Source: Maritimibacter harenae
GTDB taxonomy: Bacteria > Pseudomonadota > Alphaproteobacteria > Rhodobacterales > Rhodobacteraceae
Assembly (NCBI RefSeq): GCF_009882975.1
Contig: NZ_WTUX01000070.1
Coordinates: 1 to 59,715, forward strand
DNA length: 59,715 nt
Direction: 5' to 3'
The notes below the pieces were generated by a model, which had not been told where the DNA came from, did no database searches, and saw only the letters and a program-made list of their open reading frames with translations. A program made the position numbers and the translations under genes. Of the stretch, positions 44,346 to 53,630 are shown piece by piece; within the stretch, counting starts at the first letter, position 1, and every line of letters begins with the position of its first letter.

Positions 44346-46553
44346 GTGGCTGACAAGCTGAACATAAATTTAAGATATTGCTATGGAATTGGAAAACTCG
44401 AGGCAGAGCTGGAGTTTAAGCACAAAGGCTACGCGATCTACGCTCCAAACGGTGTTATGAAAACATCGCTTGCGAAGACAATGATGGACCTTTCGGAAGG
44501 CAATTCGCCGAAGGACCTGCACTTCCCGAATCGCGAACCTACTTGTGAGATCACCCTGAATGGCGAAGCCATTAAGAAAGAGGAAATTTTCGTCGTTAAA
44601 TCCTACGATGACAAATTCTCTTCAAGTCAGGTGTCCACTCTTCTTGCGAACGCCGAACTCAGAGCGAAGTACGAGGGAATCCATCAGTCGATTGGCGAAG
44701 CAAAGAAGGCTTTGGACAAAGCTCTCAGGAACGCTGCGGGGTTTGGAGAAAGATCACGGGAAAACTTAGACCCGATTATAGAGGATGTATTTGGCCGCAG
44801 CTACTATGAGGCACTTTCTGCGATTGAGGACGAGCTCAACGAACTTCATCAATCGGACCTCGGCAAAGCCGACTACAGAATCCTGTATGACCCAAAAGTT
44901 CAGCAATTCCTTGCCAGTGAAGATGTGGCGGCTGCGGTCGAAGACTTTGCGCAAAAGTATGACGAGATAACCGAACAATCGCCAATCCTTCGAAGGGATT
45001 TTCAGTATCACAATGTCGCCCAGGTTCAGCAGCAGCTCGAAGCGAACAACTTTTTTAACGCTGGACACAGCATCAGCTTGGCGGATGAAAAAACGGATCA
45101 GAAGGAAGAGGTTTCATCGGACCAATCTCTTCGCGAGCGAATCGAAGAGGAGAAGCTTCGCGTCTTGAACGATAAGGCGGTGGCGAAGAAATTTGACACA
45201 TTCAATTCAAAGCTCAAAAACAAGGAGCTGCAGGCTTTCCGAGATTATATCACAGATAACAAACACCTTCTGCCCATGCTCAACGACCGGGAGGGCCTGA
45301 AACGTGACCTTTGGATGCAATATCTTCGGGCTGCACTTGATGAATACAAAGCGCTCGTATCCGAGTATCGAGCTGGTCAAAGTGCTCTCGCTGAAATCAT
45401 CGCAGACGCGGACAGCAGCAGAGGTGATTGGGACGCTGTAGTGGCAGACTTCAATCGTCGCTTTCTCTACCTGCCGTTTGAACTTTCCGTTGAAAATAAG
45501 GCCGATGCGATCCTCAAAGGAAGTGCTCCTTCGATTGCTTTCATCATCAAAGATTCAGGTGAAGAGAGGCGTTACGCTTCATCCGAAAAGCAAGAGCTGC
45601 TCCGAGCGCTAAGCACAGGTGAAAGTCGCGCACTCTACATCCTTGATATCATGTATGAGGTGTTCGTGCGATGGAAGAACCGCACCAAGACCCTCTTTGT
45701 CTTTGACGACATTTCTGACTCGTTTGACTACAAAAACAAGTTCGCGATCATTGATTTCTTAGAGGATGTGACCAAGACCGAAGACACTAATTGCCTTGCC
45801 ATCGTTCTGACTCACAACTTCGATTTCCTTCGAACAGTTTCAAGCAGAGATATCTGTCCAGCACATCAGTGTCGGCTGGCGTTTCGATCTGATGACGGGA
45901 TCAAGCTTGAGCCATTCGAGCGGACGGAAATCCAGAGTCCGTTTCGTAAGTGGCAAGGCAGGTTGGCCGAACCGTCAGTTCTAATTGCCTATATACCGTT
46001 CTTACGTAATTTAATCGAATACACGCTTGGCCCCAAAGATGCCGATGGGAATCCTAATGCTGACTACCTGCAGCTTACCAGGATGCTCCACTTCAAAGAT
46101 GAAACGGAAGCCCTCACCATCGAGGATTACAAGGACGTGTTCGAACGCCATTTGGCCGGGTGTACATTCCCCGATGTTGATCTGACGCAGCCAGTTATTG
46201 AGCATCTTTTCGCGACCGCCGATGAGTGTGAAAAAGTTGCCGATGGCATCAATCTTGAGCACAAGATCGCTCTGTCAATCGCGATCAGAATGCGAGCCGA
46301 GCGATACATGGTCGCAAAGATCCGTTCTGCGGAGGCTGAATATGATGTTTCGAATAAACAAACAGGGAAAATATTTCAGAAATTCAAAGACTTGTTTAAT
46401 AACGAAGCTGAAAAAATAGGCCTTCTACGCCGGGTCAATCTAATCACGCCAGCAAACATACATCTCAATTCCTTTATGTATGAGCCAATCTTAGACATGG
46501 GCATGGCCGAGTTAGTGACGTTGTACCAGAACGTAAAGTCAGATTTGAACTAG
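44346..46553 (+). CDS. ABC-type ATPase of the AAA_13 kind, candidate defence protein
   Basis: A 735-aa protein from a GTG start chosen because GGAG lies seven bases upstream. The P-loop is unusual, YAPNGVMKTSLAK: the two usual glycines are Ala and Met, which I recall as a subfamily trait. Coiled segments (residues ~110-370) separate it from the second half, which has LSTGESRALYIL (signature), FVFDDISDSFDYKN (Walker B) and LTHNFDF (H-loop). The C-terminus (IALSIAIRMRAERYMV and HLNSFMYEPILDM) is helical and has no motif I can name. Its A/T content appears higher than its neighbours, suggesting separate arrival. The next gene, a nuclease, starts 12 bases downstream. Confidence 0.72.
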   Translation: MADKLNINLRYCYGIGKLEAELEFKHKGYAIYAPNGVMKTSLAKTMMDLSEGNSPKDLHFPNREPTCEITLNGEAIKKEEIFVVKSYDDKFSSSQVSTLLANAELRAKYEGIHQSIGEAKKALDKALRNAAGFGERSRENLDPIIEDVFGRSYYEALSAIEDELNELHQSDLGKADYRILYDPKVQQFLASEDVAAAVEDFAQKYDEITEQSPILRRDFQYHNVAQVQQQLEANNFFNAGHSISLADEKTDQKEEVSSDQSLRERIEEEKLRVLNDKAVAKKFDTFNSKLKNKELQAFRDYITDNKHLLPMLNDREGLKRDLWMQYLRAALDEYKALVSEYRAGQSALAEIIADADSSRGDWDAVVADFNRRFLYLPFELSVENKADAILKGSAPSIAFIIKDSGEERRYASSEKQELLRALSTGESRALYILDIMYEVFVRWKNRTKTLFVFDDISDSFDYKNKFAIIDFLEDVTKTEDTNCLAIVLTHNFDFLRTVSSRDICPAHQCRLAFRSDDGIKLEPFERTEIQSPFRKWQGRLAEPSVLIAYIPFLRNLIEYTLGPKDADGNPNADYLQLTRMLHFKDETEALTIEDYKDVFERHLAGCTFPDVDLTQPVIEHLFATADECEKVADGINLEHKIALSIAIRMRAERYMVAKIRSAEAEYDVSNKQTGKIFQKFKDLFNNEAEKIGLLRRVNLITPANIHLNSFMYEPILDMGMAELVTLYQNVKSDLN

Positions 46554-46564
46554 GCGTGATCGGA

Positions 46565-47257
46565 ATGCGTTTTGCACTTTTGAATGGTCAACGAGTTGAG
46601 GCGACGCCTGGTGCCTTGGGCTACTGCCCAGGCTGCAATGCCGCCATGCTAGCTCGATGCGGTACCAAGAAGGTCTGGCATTGGGCGCACAAAGGCCGCC
46701 ATCATTGTGATCATTGGTGGGAAAACGAAACCGAGTGGCATCGCGACTGGAAGAACCGGTTTTTTACCGACTGGCAAGAGGTGCCAGCTCGCGATGAAAC
46801 TGGCGAGCTTCATATTGCGGATATCAAAACACCCTATGACCTTGTGATCGAGTTCCAGCACTCTGCTATCAAGTCGGATGAGGTAAGAAAGCGCACAGAT
46901 TTCTACGGTCAAGTGATTTGGATTATCGATGGAACCCGCCGCCCAACTGATCTGACCCAATATGAACGGATGCTGTCAGAAAACTATCCGGAACGGTTCG
47001 ACGGCGTAGATATCTACACCGTTTATTGCGAGGAAACACGGCTTCTCAAAGAATGGGGATCATTGGGCAAGATTGTCGGATTTGACTTTGGCGGCGAAAA
47101 TCTATGCTTGCTAACAGCCGCACAAGGCAGAAGCCGCTATCTCTTCGACTTCCCAAAGGTGGAGTTCGCTAGGTTGATTTGTGAAGGGAGGCCGCTGCCA
47201 GTGGTTCAGTTCGCAGAACCCACCCAGCGTGGTTATCGAAGGCGTAGAGGATTCTAA
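46565..47257 (+). CDS. CoiA-like nuclease
   Basis: A 230-aa protein from the ATG at 46565 (a GTG at 46556 is also possible). The N-terminus has a zinc-ribbon-like part (GYCPGCNAAMLARCG) and a His-rich HWAHKGRHHC. The core reads HIADIKTPYDLVIEFQHSAIKSDEV, the D...ExQ set of the CoiA-type restriction-endonuclease-like fold. CoiA proteins are known from competence. In a plasmid defence island, close behind an ATPase gene, it more likely serves as the nuclease of a two-gene system. The C-terminal half is strand-rich and ends in a basic tail (RRRRGF). Confidence 0.75.
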   Translation: MRFALLNGQRVEATPGALGYCPGCNAAMLARCGTKKVWHWAHKGRHHCDHWWENETEWHRDWKNRFFTDWQEVPARDETGELHIADIKTPYDLVIEFQHSAIKSDEVRKRTDFYGQVIWIIDGTRRPTDLTQYERMLSENYPERFDGVDIYTVYCEETRLLKEWGSLGKIVGFDFGGENLCLLTAAQGRSRYLFDFPKVEFARLICEGRPLPVVQFAEPTQRGYRRRRGF

Positions 47258-47393
47258 TAAAAGTCAGGCGGTAAGCAGTCGTTCTTGCTGGCAATCCTAT
47301 TTTAATATAGTCAAACCTTTGGATATGCATACAGCCCGTGGCAGATCACCAGCGATACCTTTGCGGTTTTGGAGGGTTTTTCACATTTGCCCG

Positions 47394-48470
47394 TCACCGC
47401 CGCCCCAGCCTTCCCAACCGGGCCAGTTGAGCCAGCATTTGAGACCCTGCCCCAGGTGACCCAGTGCCACTTGCCTGTCCGGTCTGCCCCATGCCTTGCC
47501 GCACTGGCATCTGCTGCACACCAAAGAACTGCCGCGCTCTAAGGGCGGCATATTCCGCGCCACTGGCACCGCCGATCAGATAGCGGTTGTAGGCCTGCTG
47601 GCTGCCCATGGCGGCGCGGGCGAAGCTGTAGCCCCCGCCGAGACCTCCGGAGAGGGCGGGCATCATGATGTTGCCGGAGATCGCGCGAACGATGAAGGGC
47701 GTTGCGATGATGAAGCCCTTGGCCATGAGCACCATCATGAAGAAGGGAATGAGCGCGCCGATGTTTGAGGCGCCTTCAGGATCGCCAAGCTCGCCGATGA
47801 GTGCGGAGGAAACGCCGGTGATTGTCGCGAACACGCCGGCGACGACGATGGGGTAGAGCGCAAAGGAAACCAGCGCCGACAGCCAGCGCGCGAAGTAGTC
47901 TTTGGTCACCTCGAAGAGTGTCAGGAATATCATGACCGGCGCGATCCCGATCAGAAGCGCGATCATCAAACGCGAGGCCACGAGAATGAAGGCGGCCAGC
48001 CCGCCGAGGATGGAAAGCAGCAGCACCCCGACAATGTCGAGCATGGCCCCTGCCATCCAGTTCAACTCGGAACCAGCGGCATTCAAATAGTCCCCCAACT
48101 CGGCGATCAACCGGTCGAATTCTTCGGCGAAGGTACCAGAAGGGCCGGGAGTCCCACCACCGACCGAGGCCACGAGCGCCCCTGCAATGCTGTCGATCCC
48201 GGCAAGGATGGCGGATGAGAGCGCGTTGAACTGCACCCAGTTAGTCGCGAATATCCCGATCAGTCCGATCTTGACCGCGAGCCAGAATGCCGTGCGCCCG
48301 TCCATCGCCTTGTACTGGTAGATCATGTTGAGGAACACAAGGATCACCACCAATGTTGTTCCCAGCACCAGAAGCGTGCCGACAGTAGCTGCAACGGAAC
48401 CGAACTGGGTTTCCGCCGCGGTGTCGAGATAGCCTTGGGAGGTTTCAACGAAATATGTGACGACGCTCAT
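47394..48470 (-). CDS. virB6: VirB6/TrbL-like inner membrane protein
   Basis: A 358-aa polytopic protein. The hydrophobic segments include VGTLLVLGTTLVVILVFLNM, ILGGLAAFILVASRLMIALLIGI and FFMMVLMAKGFIIATPF. The long Gly/Gln-rich C-terminal tail is typical of VirB6/TrbL. It forms part of the inner-membrane channel. It is the last gene of the minus-strand virB operon and faces the defence island, whose last gene ends about 136 bp away. Confidence 0.85.
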   Translation of the reverse strand: MSVVTYFVETSQGYLDTAAETQFGSVAATVGTLLVLGTTLVVILVFLNMIYQYKAMDGRTAFWLAVKIGLIGIFATNWVQFNALSSAILAGIDSIAGALVASVGGGTPGPSGTFAEEFDRLIAELGDYLNAAGSELNWMAGAMLDIVGVLLLSILGGLAAFILVASRLMIALLIGIAPVMIFLTLFEVTKDYFARWLSALVSFALYPIVVAGVFATITGVSSALIGELGDPEGASNIGALIPFFMMVLMAKGFIIATPFIVRAISGNIMMPALSGGLGGGYSFARAAMGSQQAYNRYLIGGASGAEYAALRARQFFGVQQMPVRQGMGQTGQASGTGSPGAGSQMLAQLARLGRLGRR

Positions 48471-48482
48471 CGGGGATCAGCC

Positions 48483-48896
48483 TTACCAATTGCCCGCAGC
48501 GTCGCAGATGGCTTTGGCCTCGAGGCGAACGTCGTTGGCGCGTCGATTGTAGGTTTCGGAAGCTTCCAGCATTTCCCAGCGTTCGCCACTGGCGTGGCGC
48601 TCACGAAACACCGCCTCAGCTGCGTCCCAAGATGGGAACCGGGTCTCGCAATCGCAGCTGCCGGACTCGACAATCCGCTCGAGGTTTTGGGCGCGATAGA
48701 TGTCCTGGACCAATACGCGCTGATAGGCTTGGCGCAGGGGGATTCCTTGCATCCAGCTGGGCTCAGCGGGCCGGTCCGGACAGACGTTGAAGCTGCGATC
48801 GAGCGTCGGCACTAGATTGCGCTCGGCGAAGGCGGGGACAGCCAGTAGGCTCAGGGCCACTCCGGTCAAAGCAACGCTTAGCCGTGCCAGCCTCAT
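48483..48896 (-). CDS. Small secreted protein of the virB operon
   Basis: A 137-aa protein with a clear signal peptide (LSVALTGVALSLLAVPAFA, cut near residue 24). The mature part has four Cys, including a CDC pair (GSCDCETRF) and a Cys near the C-terminus, suggesting disulfides in the periplasm. It overlaps the upstream gene by four bases and is followed by virB6. I do not recognise the family; an accessory or pilus-assembly role is likely from position. Confidence 0.65.
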   Translation of the reverse strand: MRLARLSVALTGVALSLLAVPAFAERNLVPTLDRSFNVCPDRPAEPSWMQGIPLRQAYQRVLVQDIYRAQNLERIVESGSCDCETRFPSWDAAEAVFRERHASGERWEMLEASETYNRRANDVRLEAKAICDAAGNW

Positions 48897-49087
48897 GCCG
48901 TGGCTCCGATGGTGGTCGTTTCGCGTTTCAGGAAGACCGTGTGCCCAACATTCGCGAATTCCGAGGAGCTGATCGACACCACCTCCCAGCCTTCCGCACC
49001 TTTGGCATTCAGGCTGGCTTGCATGTCGGCAAGGCTGGTTTTGCGGGTCATGGGAAAGGACAGGATATCGTATTCAAAGGTTTTCAT
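48893..49087 (-). CDS. DUF4177-like small protein
   Basis: A 64-aa protein with the pattern MKTFEYDILSFPM, then LNAKGAEGWEVVSI and HTVFLKRE. This strand-helix-strand-strand form, with a GAEGWEVV core, is typical of DUF4177-type proteins. It overlaps virB11 and the next gene by four bases each, so it is firmly in the operon. Function is unknown. Confidence 0.65.
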   Translation of the reverse strand: MKTFEYDILSFPMTRKTSLADMQASLNAKGAEGWEVVSISSSEFANVGHTVFLKRETTTIGATA

Positions 49088-50070
49088 TGGGAAGCTCCGA
49101 TCTCATTGGTGCCGGGGAGGTAGAATTCGGTGATGCCGCGTTTGCCATCATGGCGACCGGCCTGGATGATTACGTCGATGGAGTTCTCGATGTACTGGAT
49201 CATGTCGGCATAGGTCATCGGGATCTCGGTCTTGAGTGCGGCGATGGCCAGACGCTGCACGGCAAGTTGCGGGGTTTCTGCGTGCAGCGTGGTCATTGAG
49301 CCGCCATGGCCAGTGTTGATCGCCTCGAGGAAGGTCATGGCTTCCTTGCCGCGCACCTCGCCCAGGATGATCCGGTCGGGGCGCATGCGCAACGTTGCGG
49401 TGAGCAGCACATCGGCGGTCTGGAACTCCGCATCGCGATTGGCGATGAGGGTCACGGCATTGGGCTGGGTCGGCAGAAGCTCGGCGGCTTCCTCGATGGT
49501 GACGATGCGTTCCTCGGATGGCACGTGCGAGAGGATCTTGCGTGCAGCCACGGTCTTGCCGGTGGAGGTGCCGCCAGAGACGATCATGTTAAGCTTGTTG
49601 TCGACGCAAAAGGCCAGCGCATCGTCGATCACGCCCGCGGCCACCACTTCGCGCAGTTCGTGGGTTTTCTCGAGGCGGAGTTCTTCAAGCTTGCGTTCCT
49701 TGCCAAAAAGGAAATCAAGCGCAATCCCGTCAAGCGGCAGGCTTGAGAAGAACCGAAGGCTGATCGACATGGCCGAGAGCACGGCAGGCGGGGTGATGAC
49801 CTGTGCGCGGATCGGGCGCCCCTTGTAGGTGATCGAGACCGAGACGATCGGGCGGTCCTTGCTCATCGTTGTGTTGGCGGAAGAGGCGATCTGGTTGCCG
49901 AGGTCCTTCACTTCTGTTGCGGTCAACGCCTGGTCCAGCCTCCGCATGAAGTGATCGCCCTGGAATTCGCCCCAGCAGGTGCCATCAGGGTTGATGCAGA
50001 TCTCGATGACATCGTCGCGAGCGGCGGCGTCGATCCGGTCGAGCGAGGTTTCGAGATAGCTCAGCGACAT
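49084..50070 (-). CDS. virB11: VirB11 secretion ATPase
   Basis: A 328-aa hexameric traffic ATPase from the ATG at 50070; the frame stays open upstream but would enter virB10. The N-terminal domain carries EICINPDGTCWGEFQG. Walker A is IVSGGTSTGKTVAA, followed by IVTIEEAAEL, the His-rich GHGGSMTTLHAET and RPDRIILGEVRG. It powers pilus building and substrate transfer at the inner face of the membrane. It is five bases from virB10. Confidence 0.92.
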   Translation of the reverse strand: MSLSYLETSLDRIDAAARDDVIEICINPDGTCWGEFQGDHFMRRLDQALTATEVKDLGNQIASSANTTMSKDRPIVSVSITYKGRPIRAQVITPPAVLSAMSISLRFFSSLPLDGIALDFLFGKERKLEELRLEKTHELREVVAAGVIDDALAFCVDNKLNMIVSGGTSTGKTVAARKILSHVPSEERIVTIEEAAELLPTQPNAVTLIANRDAEFQTADVLLTATLRMRPDRIILGEVRGKEAMTFLEAINTGHGGSMTTLHAETPQLAVQRLAIAALKTEIPMTYADMIQYIENSIDVIIQAGRHDGKRGITEFYLPGTNEIGASQ

Positions 50071-50074
50071 GGGC

Positions 50075-51454
50075 TCAGAATATCTCCAGATCGCGGTCGA
50101 CCATGACCGTGACGCGGGCGCCCTGGTCGACATAGATGACGGGGCCGATGGAGAGGTAATCGCCTATGACGCTGTCCGTGGCATCTGCCAGATCATCGCC
50201 AACGTCTTCGAGAGCGTCGGCGGCAGTCTCATCCTGGACTTCGGAGGCGGCAGCACTGGGTGCTGCTGAGATCAGCGAGATCAGGGCGGCCGACCCGAAA
50301 CGCTCGGCGAAGCGTGTGTCCACGAAACCGGTGACGCCAGAACGGCCCAGTTCATCACCTCCGAAGGAGCTGATCTGGACGGTCTGGCCCGCGGGCAGGA
50401 TGATCCGGTCCCAAGCGATAGTCACGCGGCGCTGCGCGATATCGACGCCAGCGCGGTAGCGCCCGATGAGACGGGATCCGCGGGGGATCAAGAGGCGCGC
50501 GCCATCGACGCTGTAGACATCCTCGGACACCACGGCACGGGTCTGGCCGGGCAGGGAGCTGTCAAGGGCAGTTTCCATGACGGCCTGGATCATGGTGCCC
50601 TGTAGAATCGTGTTGGAGGGATTGGCGATCACCTCGGCCTGCGTCACGGTAGAGGGCAGCGCCCCGTTCAGCACGAAATCCGTCACCTCGCCAAAAGTGC
50701 GTTCGGTCAGAGCTGTTTCATTCGCTCCGGAGGCACCGCCAAAAGCGATGGTCGGCGAGGCGATGCGCCGCTCCTGGAAGGCGCGTTCCTCCGCGGCGCG
50801 GCGTTCAAGTTCCGCGAGCCGTCTTGCTTCTTCCTCGCGCCGGAGCCGCTCTTCTTCCCGCGCGCGTAACTCGTCCTCGGTGGGCCCGATGGGTGCCGGA
50901 AGGGGCCGGTTGGCCTCAAGCTGCGCGAGCTCAAGGTCCATGCGGAGTTGCTCCAGTTCGCGGTCGCGCGCCGTGAGCTCATCGCGAAACTGCTGTTGCG
51001 CGGTTTCCGACGCGGCTTGCAGGGCCGCGATCTGCGCGGTCAGCGCGTCAATCGCATCTGCGGCAGCGGTGTCTTCCTCGACAACTGGTTCAGGGGCGTT
51101 GCGCAACTCCTCGATCTGGGCCTGCAGCGCGGTGATCTGCGCCAGAAGCTCCGCGTTGGGCTCGACTGGATCCGGTCCGACAAACACAACCTCGGGCTCG
51201 GGCGGGGGCAAGGTCTCGATGGCGCCAAAGCCGTCCCCCTCGTTTTGGAAGACATCCGGGGTGGCCGTCGGCAAGGCTTCCTCTTCGTCGGGCTGTGAGA
51301 GAAGATAAAGCAGGGCACCACCCGCGCCGATGACGAGGACCACGATCAGCGCGAGAAGGGGCGACCGGCGCTGCGCCGCCGTGGGGGCGCGGGCACTGCC
51401 TTTCTCAAGGGCGGCGAGGCGTTTTTCCAGCTCGGTGTTCTCGGTATCGCTCAT
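50075..51454 (-). CDS. virB10: VirB10 channel protein
   Basis: A 459-aa protein spanning both membranes. A short cytoplasmic N-terminus precedes one membrane helix (LLALIVVLVIGAGGALLYLL), followed by a Pro/Glu-rich and Gln/Arg-rich coiled region. The C-terminal TrbI/VirB10 domain begins near residue 230 and contains LLIPRGSRLIGRYRAG, VTIAWDRIILPAGQTVQI and FVDTRFAERFGSAALISLI, the last near the outer-membrane helices. The stop of virB9 overlaps its start by four bases. Confidence 0.92.
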   Translation of the reverse strand: MSDTENTELEKRLAALEKGSARAPTAAQRRSPLLALIVVLVIGAGGALLYLLSQPDEEEALPTATPDVFQNEGDGFGAIETLPPPEPEVVFVGPDPVEPNAELLAQITALQAQIEELRNAPEPVVEEDTAAADAIDALTAQIAALQAASETAQQQFRDELTARDRELEQLRMDLELAQLEANRPLPAPIGPTEDELRAREEERLRREEEARRLAELERRAAEERAFQERRIASPTIAFGGASGANETALTERTFGEVTDFVLNGALPSTVTQAEVIANPSNTILQGTMIQAVMETALDSSLPGQTRAVVSEDVYSVDGARLLIPRGSRLIGRYRAGVDIAQRRVTIAWDRIILPAGQTVQISSFGGDELGRSGVTGFVDTRFAERFGSAALISLISAAPSAAASEVQDETAADALEDVGDDLADATDSVIGDYLSIGPVIYVDQGARVTVMVDRDLEIF

Positions 51455-52146
51455 GAGGCGGCCTCCGCGGGCGGGATCGCCTCGATGCAGACCACCTCTT
51501 CGCCAAGTCGCAGGACCCATTGGCGGTTTACGCCGCTGACGCGGATCACACCGTCCTCAGGGGTTTGCGTGTTGACCGTGCGTTCACGGCCGCCCGCGTA
51601 GCGGAAGATCGCTGGCACAGGTGCGTTTCTTGGAAAGGCGAAATACGTGAACGTCCCGTCATCCCAGATGCGGGTTGGCGTGAACTCGGTCCGCGCGCTG
51701 GCGCCGTAATTGTAGTTCGGCGCTTGGGCGGCGATGGCCCGGATCGGGCGCGCAGCGTCGTCAGGGTAGCGGAACTGCACAACGTAGAAGGTCGGGCTGC
51801 GGACCTCCTCGACGTTGAAATAGTAGCTTCGCCTGTTCGTGTAGACCGTCACATTGGTATGGACACCGCGCGCGACGGGCTTGATTGCAAAGGCCTGACC
51901 ACCGGGGACGCCATCGATCTCGAAGCCTTCCGTGTCGCCCGCGATGATCGAGCGGATGCTTTCACCCTCACCGAATTCGACCGTGGTCACATGGGTGAGC
52001 GACACGCTGAGACGGTAGACCTGACCCTCCTGGTAGGTGGCCAAGCGCACTCGGCTGTCGTTGGGACCGCCACGCGGGATGGTTTCGGCAGAGGCGAGGC
52101 CGGGCAACAGGGCAATGACAAAAATAAGCGATCTCATATACAACAA
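51451..52146 (-). CDS. virB9: VirB9 outer-membrane complex protein
   Basis: A 231-aa periplasmic protein. The TTG at 52146 is taken as start because GGAG lies eight bases before it; an ATG at 52137 is also possible. A signal peptide (RSLIFVIALLPGLASA) follows. The family motifs are VRLATYQEGQVYRLSV near the N-terminus, FYVVQFRYPD in the middle, and TPTRIWDDGTFTYFAFPRN toward the C-terminus. It forms the outer-membrane ring together with VirB10. Confidence 0.9.
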   Translation of the reverse strand: MLYMRSLIFVIALLPGLASAETIPRGGPNDSRVRLATYQEGQVYRLSVSLTHVTTVEFGEGESIRSIIAGDTEGFEIDGVPGGQAFAIKPVARGVHTNVTVYTNRRSYYFNVEEVRSPTFYVVQFRYPDDAARPIRAIAAQAPNYNYGASARTEFTPTRIWDDGTFTYFAFPRNAPVPAIFRYAGGRERTVNTQTPEDGVIRVSGVNRQWVLRLGEEVVCIEAIPPAEAAS

Positions 52147-52148
52147 CG

Positions 52149-52802
52149 TCAGTTCTCCAATCTGTCGGAGCGGATGGAATATTCGCGCACGGTGAAGCCG
52201 AAGGGGTTGGTCCAGACCTCGTCGATGGAGCGGCGGGTCTCCGGGCGGAACTCGAAGAGAAGCGTCGCAGTGAAGAGGCCGGTCTGGGTGCCGTTAATGG
52301 ACGTCAGGCGCTTGCGCAGGCGGACCGTCGCGCGGTTGGTTCCGATCCGGTTGATGCTGAGGATTTCCACGTCGAGCCTGGCGTTGGGGCCATAGACGGT
52401 CGGCGGGTAATTCTCGTTGGCGCTGTTCCAGATCTGGCGCAACCCGCTCTCGGCAGCTCCGTCCGAGCGGCGCAGGACGCTGCGGATGCGCAGGTCGTTG
52501 TCGAGCTGGTTATAGACCTCGCGGTCGGTCACGTAGCGGAAGACCTCAGCCTCGATGATCGCCTGGTTGGCTGTGACAGACGTCGCGCCCACCGAAGCCT
52601 CGGGCAGGGCAAAGCCGGTGGCGGGATCATAGGGCACGACCACAGGCGGCGGATCGACATCGAGGATCGCGACAGCCGCCGCGCTCAGGCATCCGAGAAT
52701 GCCGAAGATGAGCCCGATGAGCCCAAGGCGCTGCCAGAGGCGTTCACGGCGCAGAGCACCATAGACCAGCTCTTCTTCGATGATTTCCTGTTCACTCGCC
52801 AC
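52149..52802 (-). CDS. virB8: VirB8 inner-membrane assembly protein
   Basis: A 217-aa protein from a GTG with GAGG eight bases upstream. One membrane helix is near the N-terminus (LGLIGLIFGILGCLSAAAVAIL). The periplasmic domain includes PVVVPYDPATG, VFRYVTDREVYN and the C-terminal EVWTNPFGFTVREYSI. VirB8 organises the assembly of the secretion channel. It is separated from virB9 by two bases. Confidence 0.9.
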   Translation of the reverse strand: MASEQEIIEEELVYGALRRERLWQRLGLIGLIFGILGCLSAAAVAILDVDPPPVVVPYDPATGFALPEASVGATSVTANQAIIEAEVFRYVTDREVYNQLDNDLRIRSVLRRSDGAAESGLRQIWNSANENYPPTVYGPNARLDVEILSINRIGTNRATVRLRKRLTSINGTQTGLFTATLLFEFRPETRRSIDEVWTNPFGFTVREYSIRSDRLEN

Positions 52803-52817
52803 GCGTCATGCCTCAAA

Positions 52818-53630
52818 TCAGTCTGCGCGCAGGTCCGGCAGCGTAAAGTCCATGAAGCGCTGCTCTTCGGCGATGGTGGCGGCATCGATCACGCCGCCGG
52901 TGCCATCGCCCACGGTCTGGATGGCTTCGAGTTGCCACATGGCGACCAGTGCAATGGCGAGCTCCGCGGTCACGCGCGTGTTGAGATCGATGCTTTCCTT
53001 TAGTTCGTCCATGTCGTCGATGAGCCCGACAAGGCGGTCGACCCGCTCGAGCGATTGGCCGGCATCCTCATAGCTGTTCTGGGCTGCCGCCGAGACAAGG
53101 GCACCGGTGGTGGCCTGCGTCGCCACGCGGTTGGCCCCGGGATTGCCGCTCGTGGCCATTTCCGAGAGGGTGTCATCGTCAAATCCGAGATCGGCCAGCA
53201 CCCGATCCATCTGGGTTTCGATTTCGCCCGCGCCGGAGCCCGAGAGGCCCGAGAAATCTCCCGTCTTGATCGCCTCAATCGTGGCGAGGATATCGCCGAA
53301 CTCTTGGTCGAGTAGGCCATTGAGTTCGTCTTCCATCTCGGTGCGGATGATTTCTGGAAGCTCGGCGAGGCGGGTGAGGGCCTCGTAGGTTCTTTGCAGC
53401 TCCGCGAGTTGGTCCGTGAGAAGGCCGAGCTGTTCGCGGAGCTGCGTCAGCTGCTCGTTTTGCAAGATCTCGTCCTCGATCATCTGCCGCAGCTGCTGGA
53501 TGTTTTGCGCGATGTTCTGGGTATCGACGACGGGCACGCCTTGCGCGAGGACGGGGGATAGGGCGCCAAGATGCAGACCAACCCCAAGTGTCGTGGCCAA
53601 AGCTGTCCTCAAGAGCAGATGTCCCATCAT
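52818..53630 (-). CDS. VirB5/TrbJ-like secreted protein
   Basis: A 270-aa exported protein with signal peptide (LATTLGVGLHLGALSPVLA). The first half is a long helix pair (NIAQNIQQLRQMIEDEIL...LGLLTDQLAELQRTYEAL) as in VirB5/TrbJ proteins. The C-terminus has KESIDLNTRVTAELAIALVA and ends RFMDFTLPDLRAD, which closely resembles the end of the next upstream gene (a transglycosylase), so the two are related there. It is probably a minor pilus or surface-exposed component. Confidence 0.75.
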   Translation of the reverse strand: MMGHLLLRTALATTLGVGLHLGALSPVLAQGVPVVDTQNIAQNIQQLRQMIEDEILQNEQLTQLREQLGLLTDQLAELQRTYEALTRLAELPEIIRTEMEDELNGLLDQEFGDILATIEAIKTGDFSGLSGSGAGEIETQMDRVLADLGFDDDTLSEMATSGNPGANRVATQATTGALVSAAAQNSYEDAGQSLERVDRLVGLIDDMDELKESIDLNTRVTAELAIALVAMWQLEAIQTVGDGTGGVIDAATIAEEQRFMDFTLPDLRAD

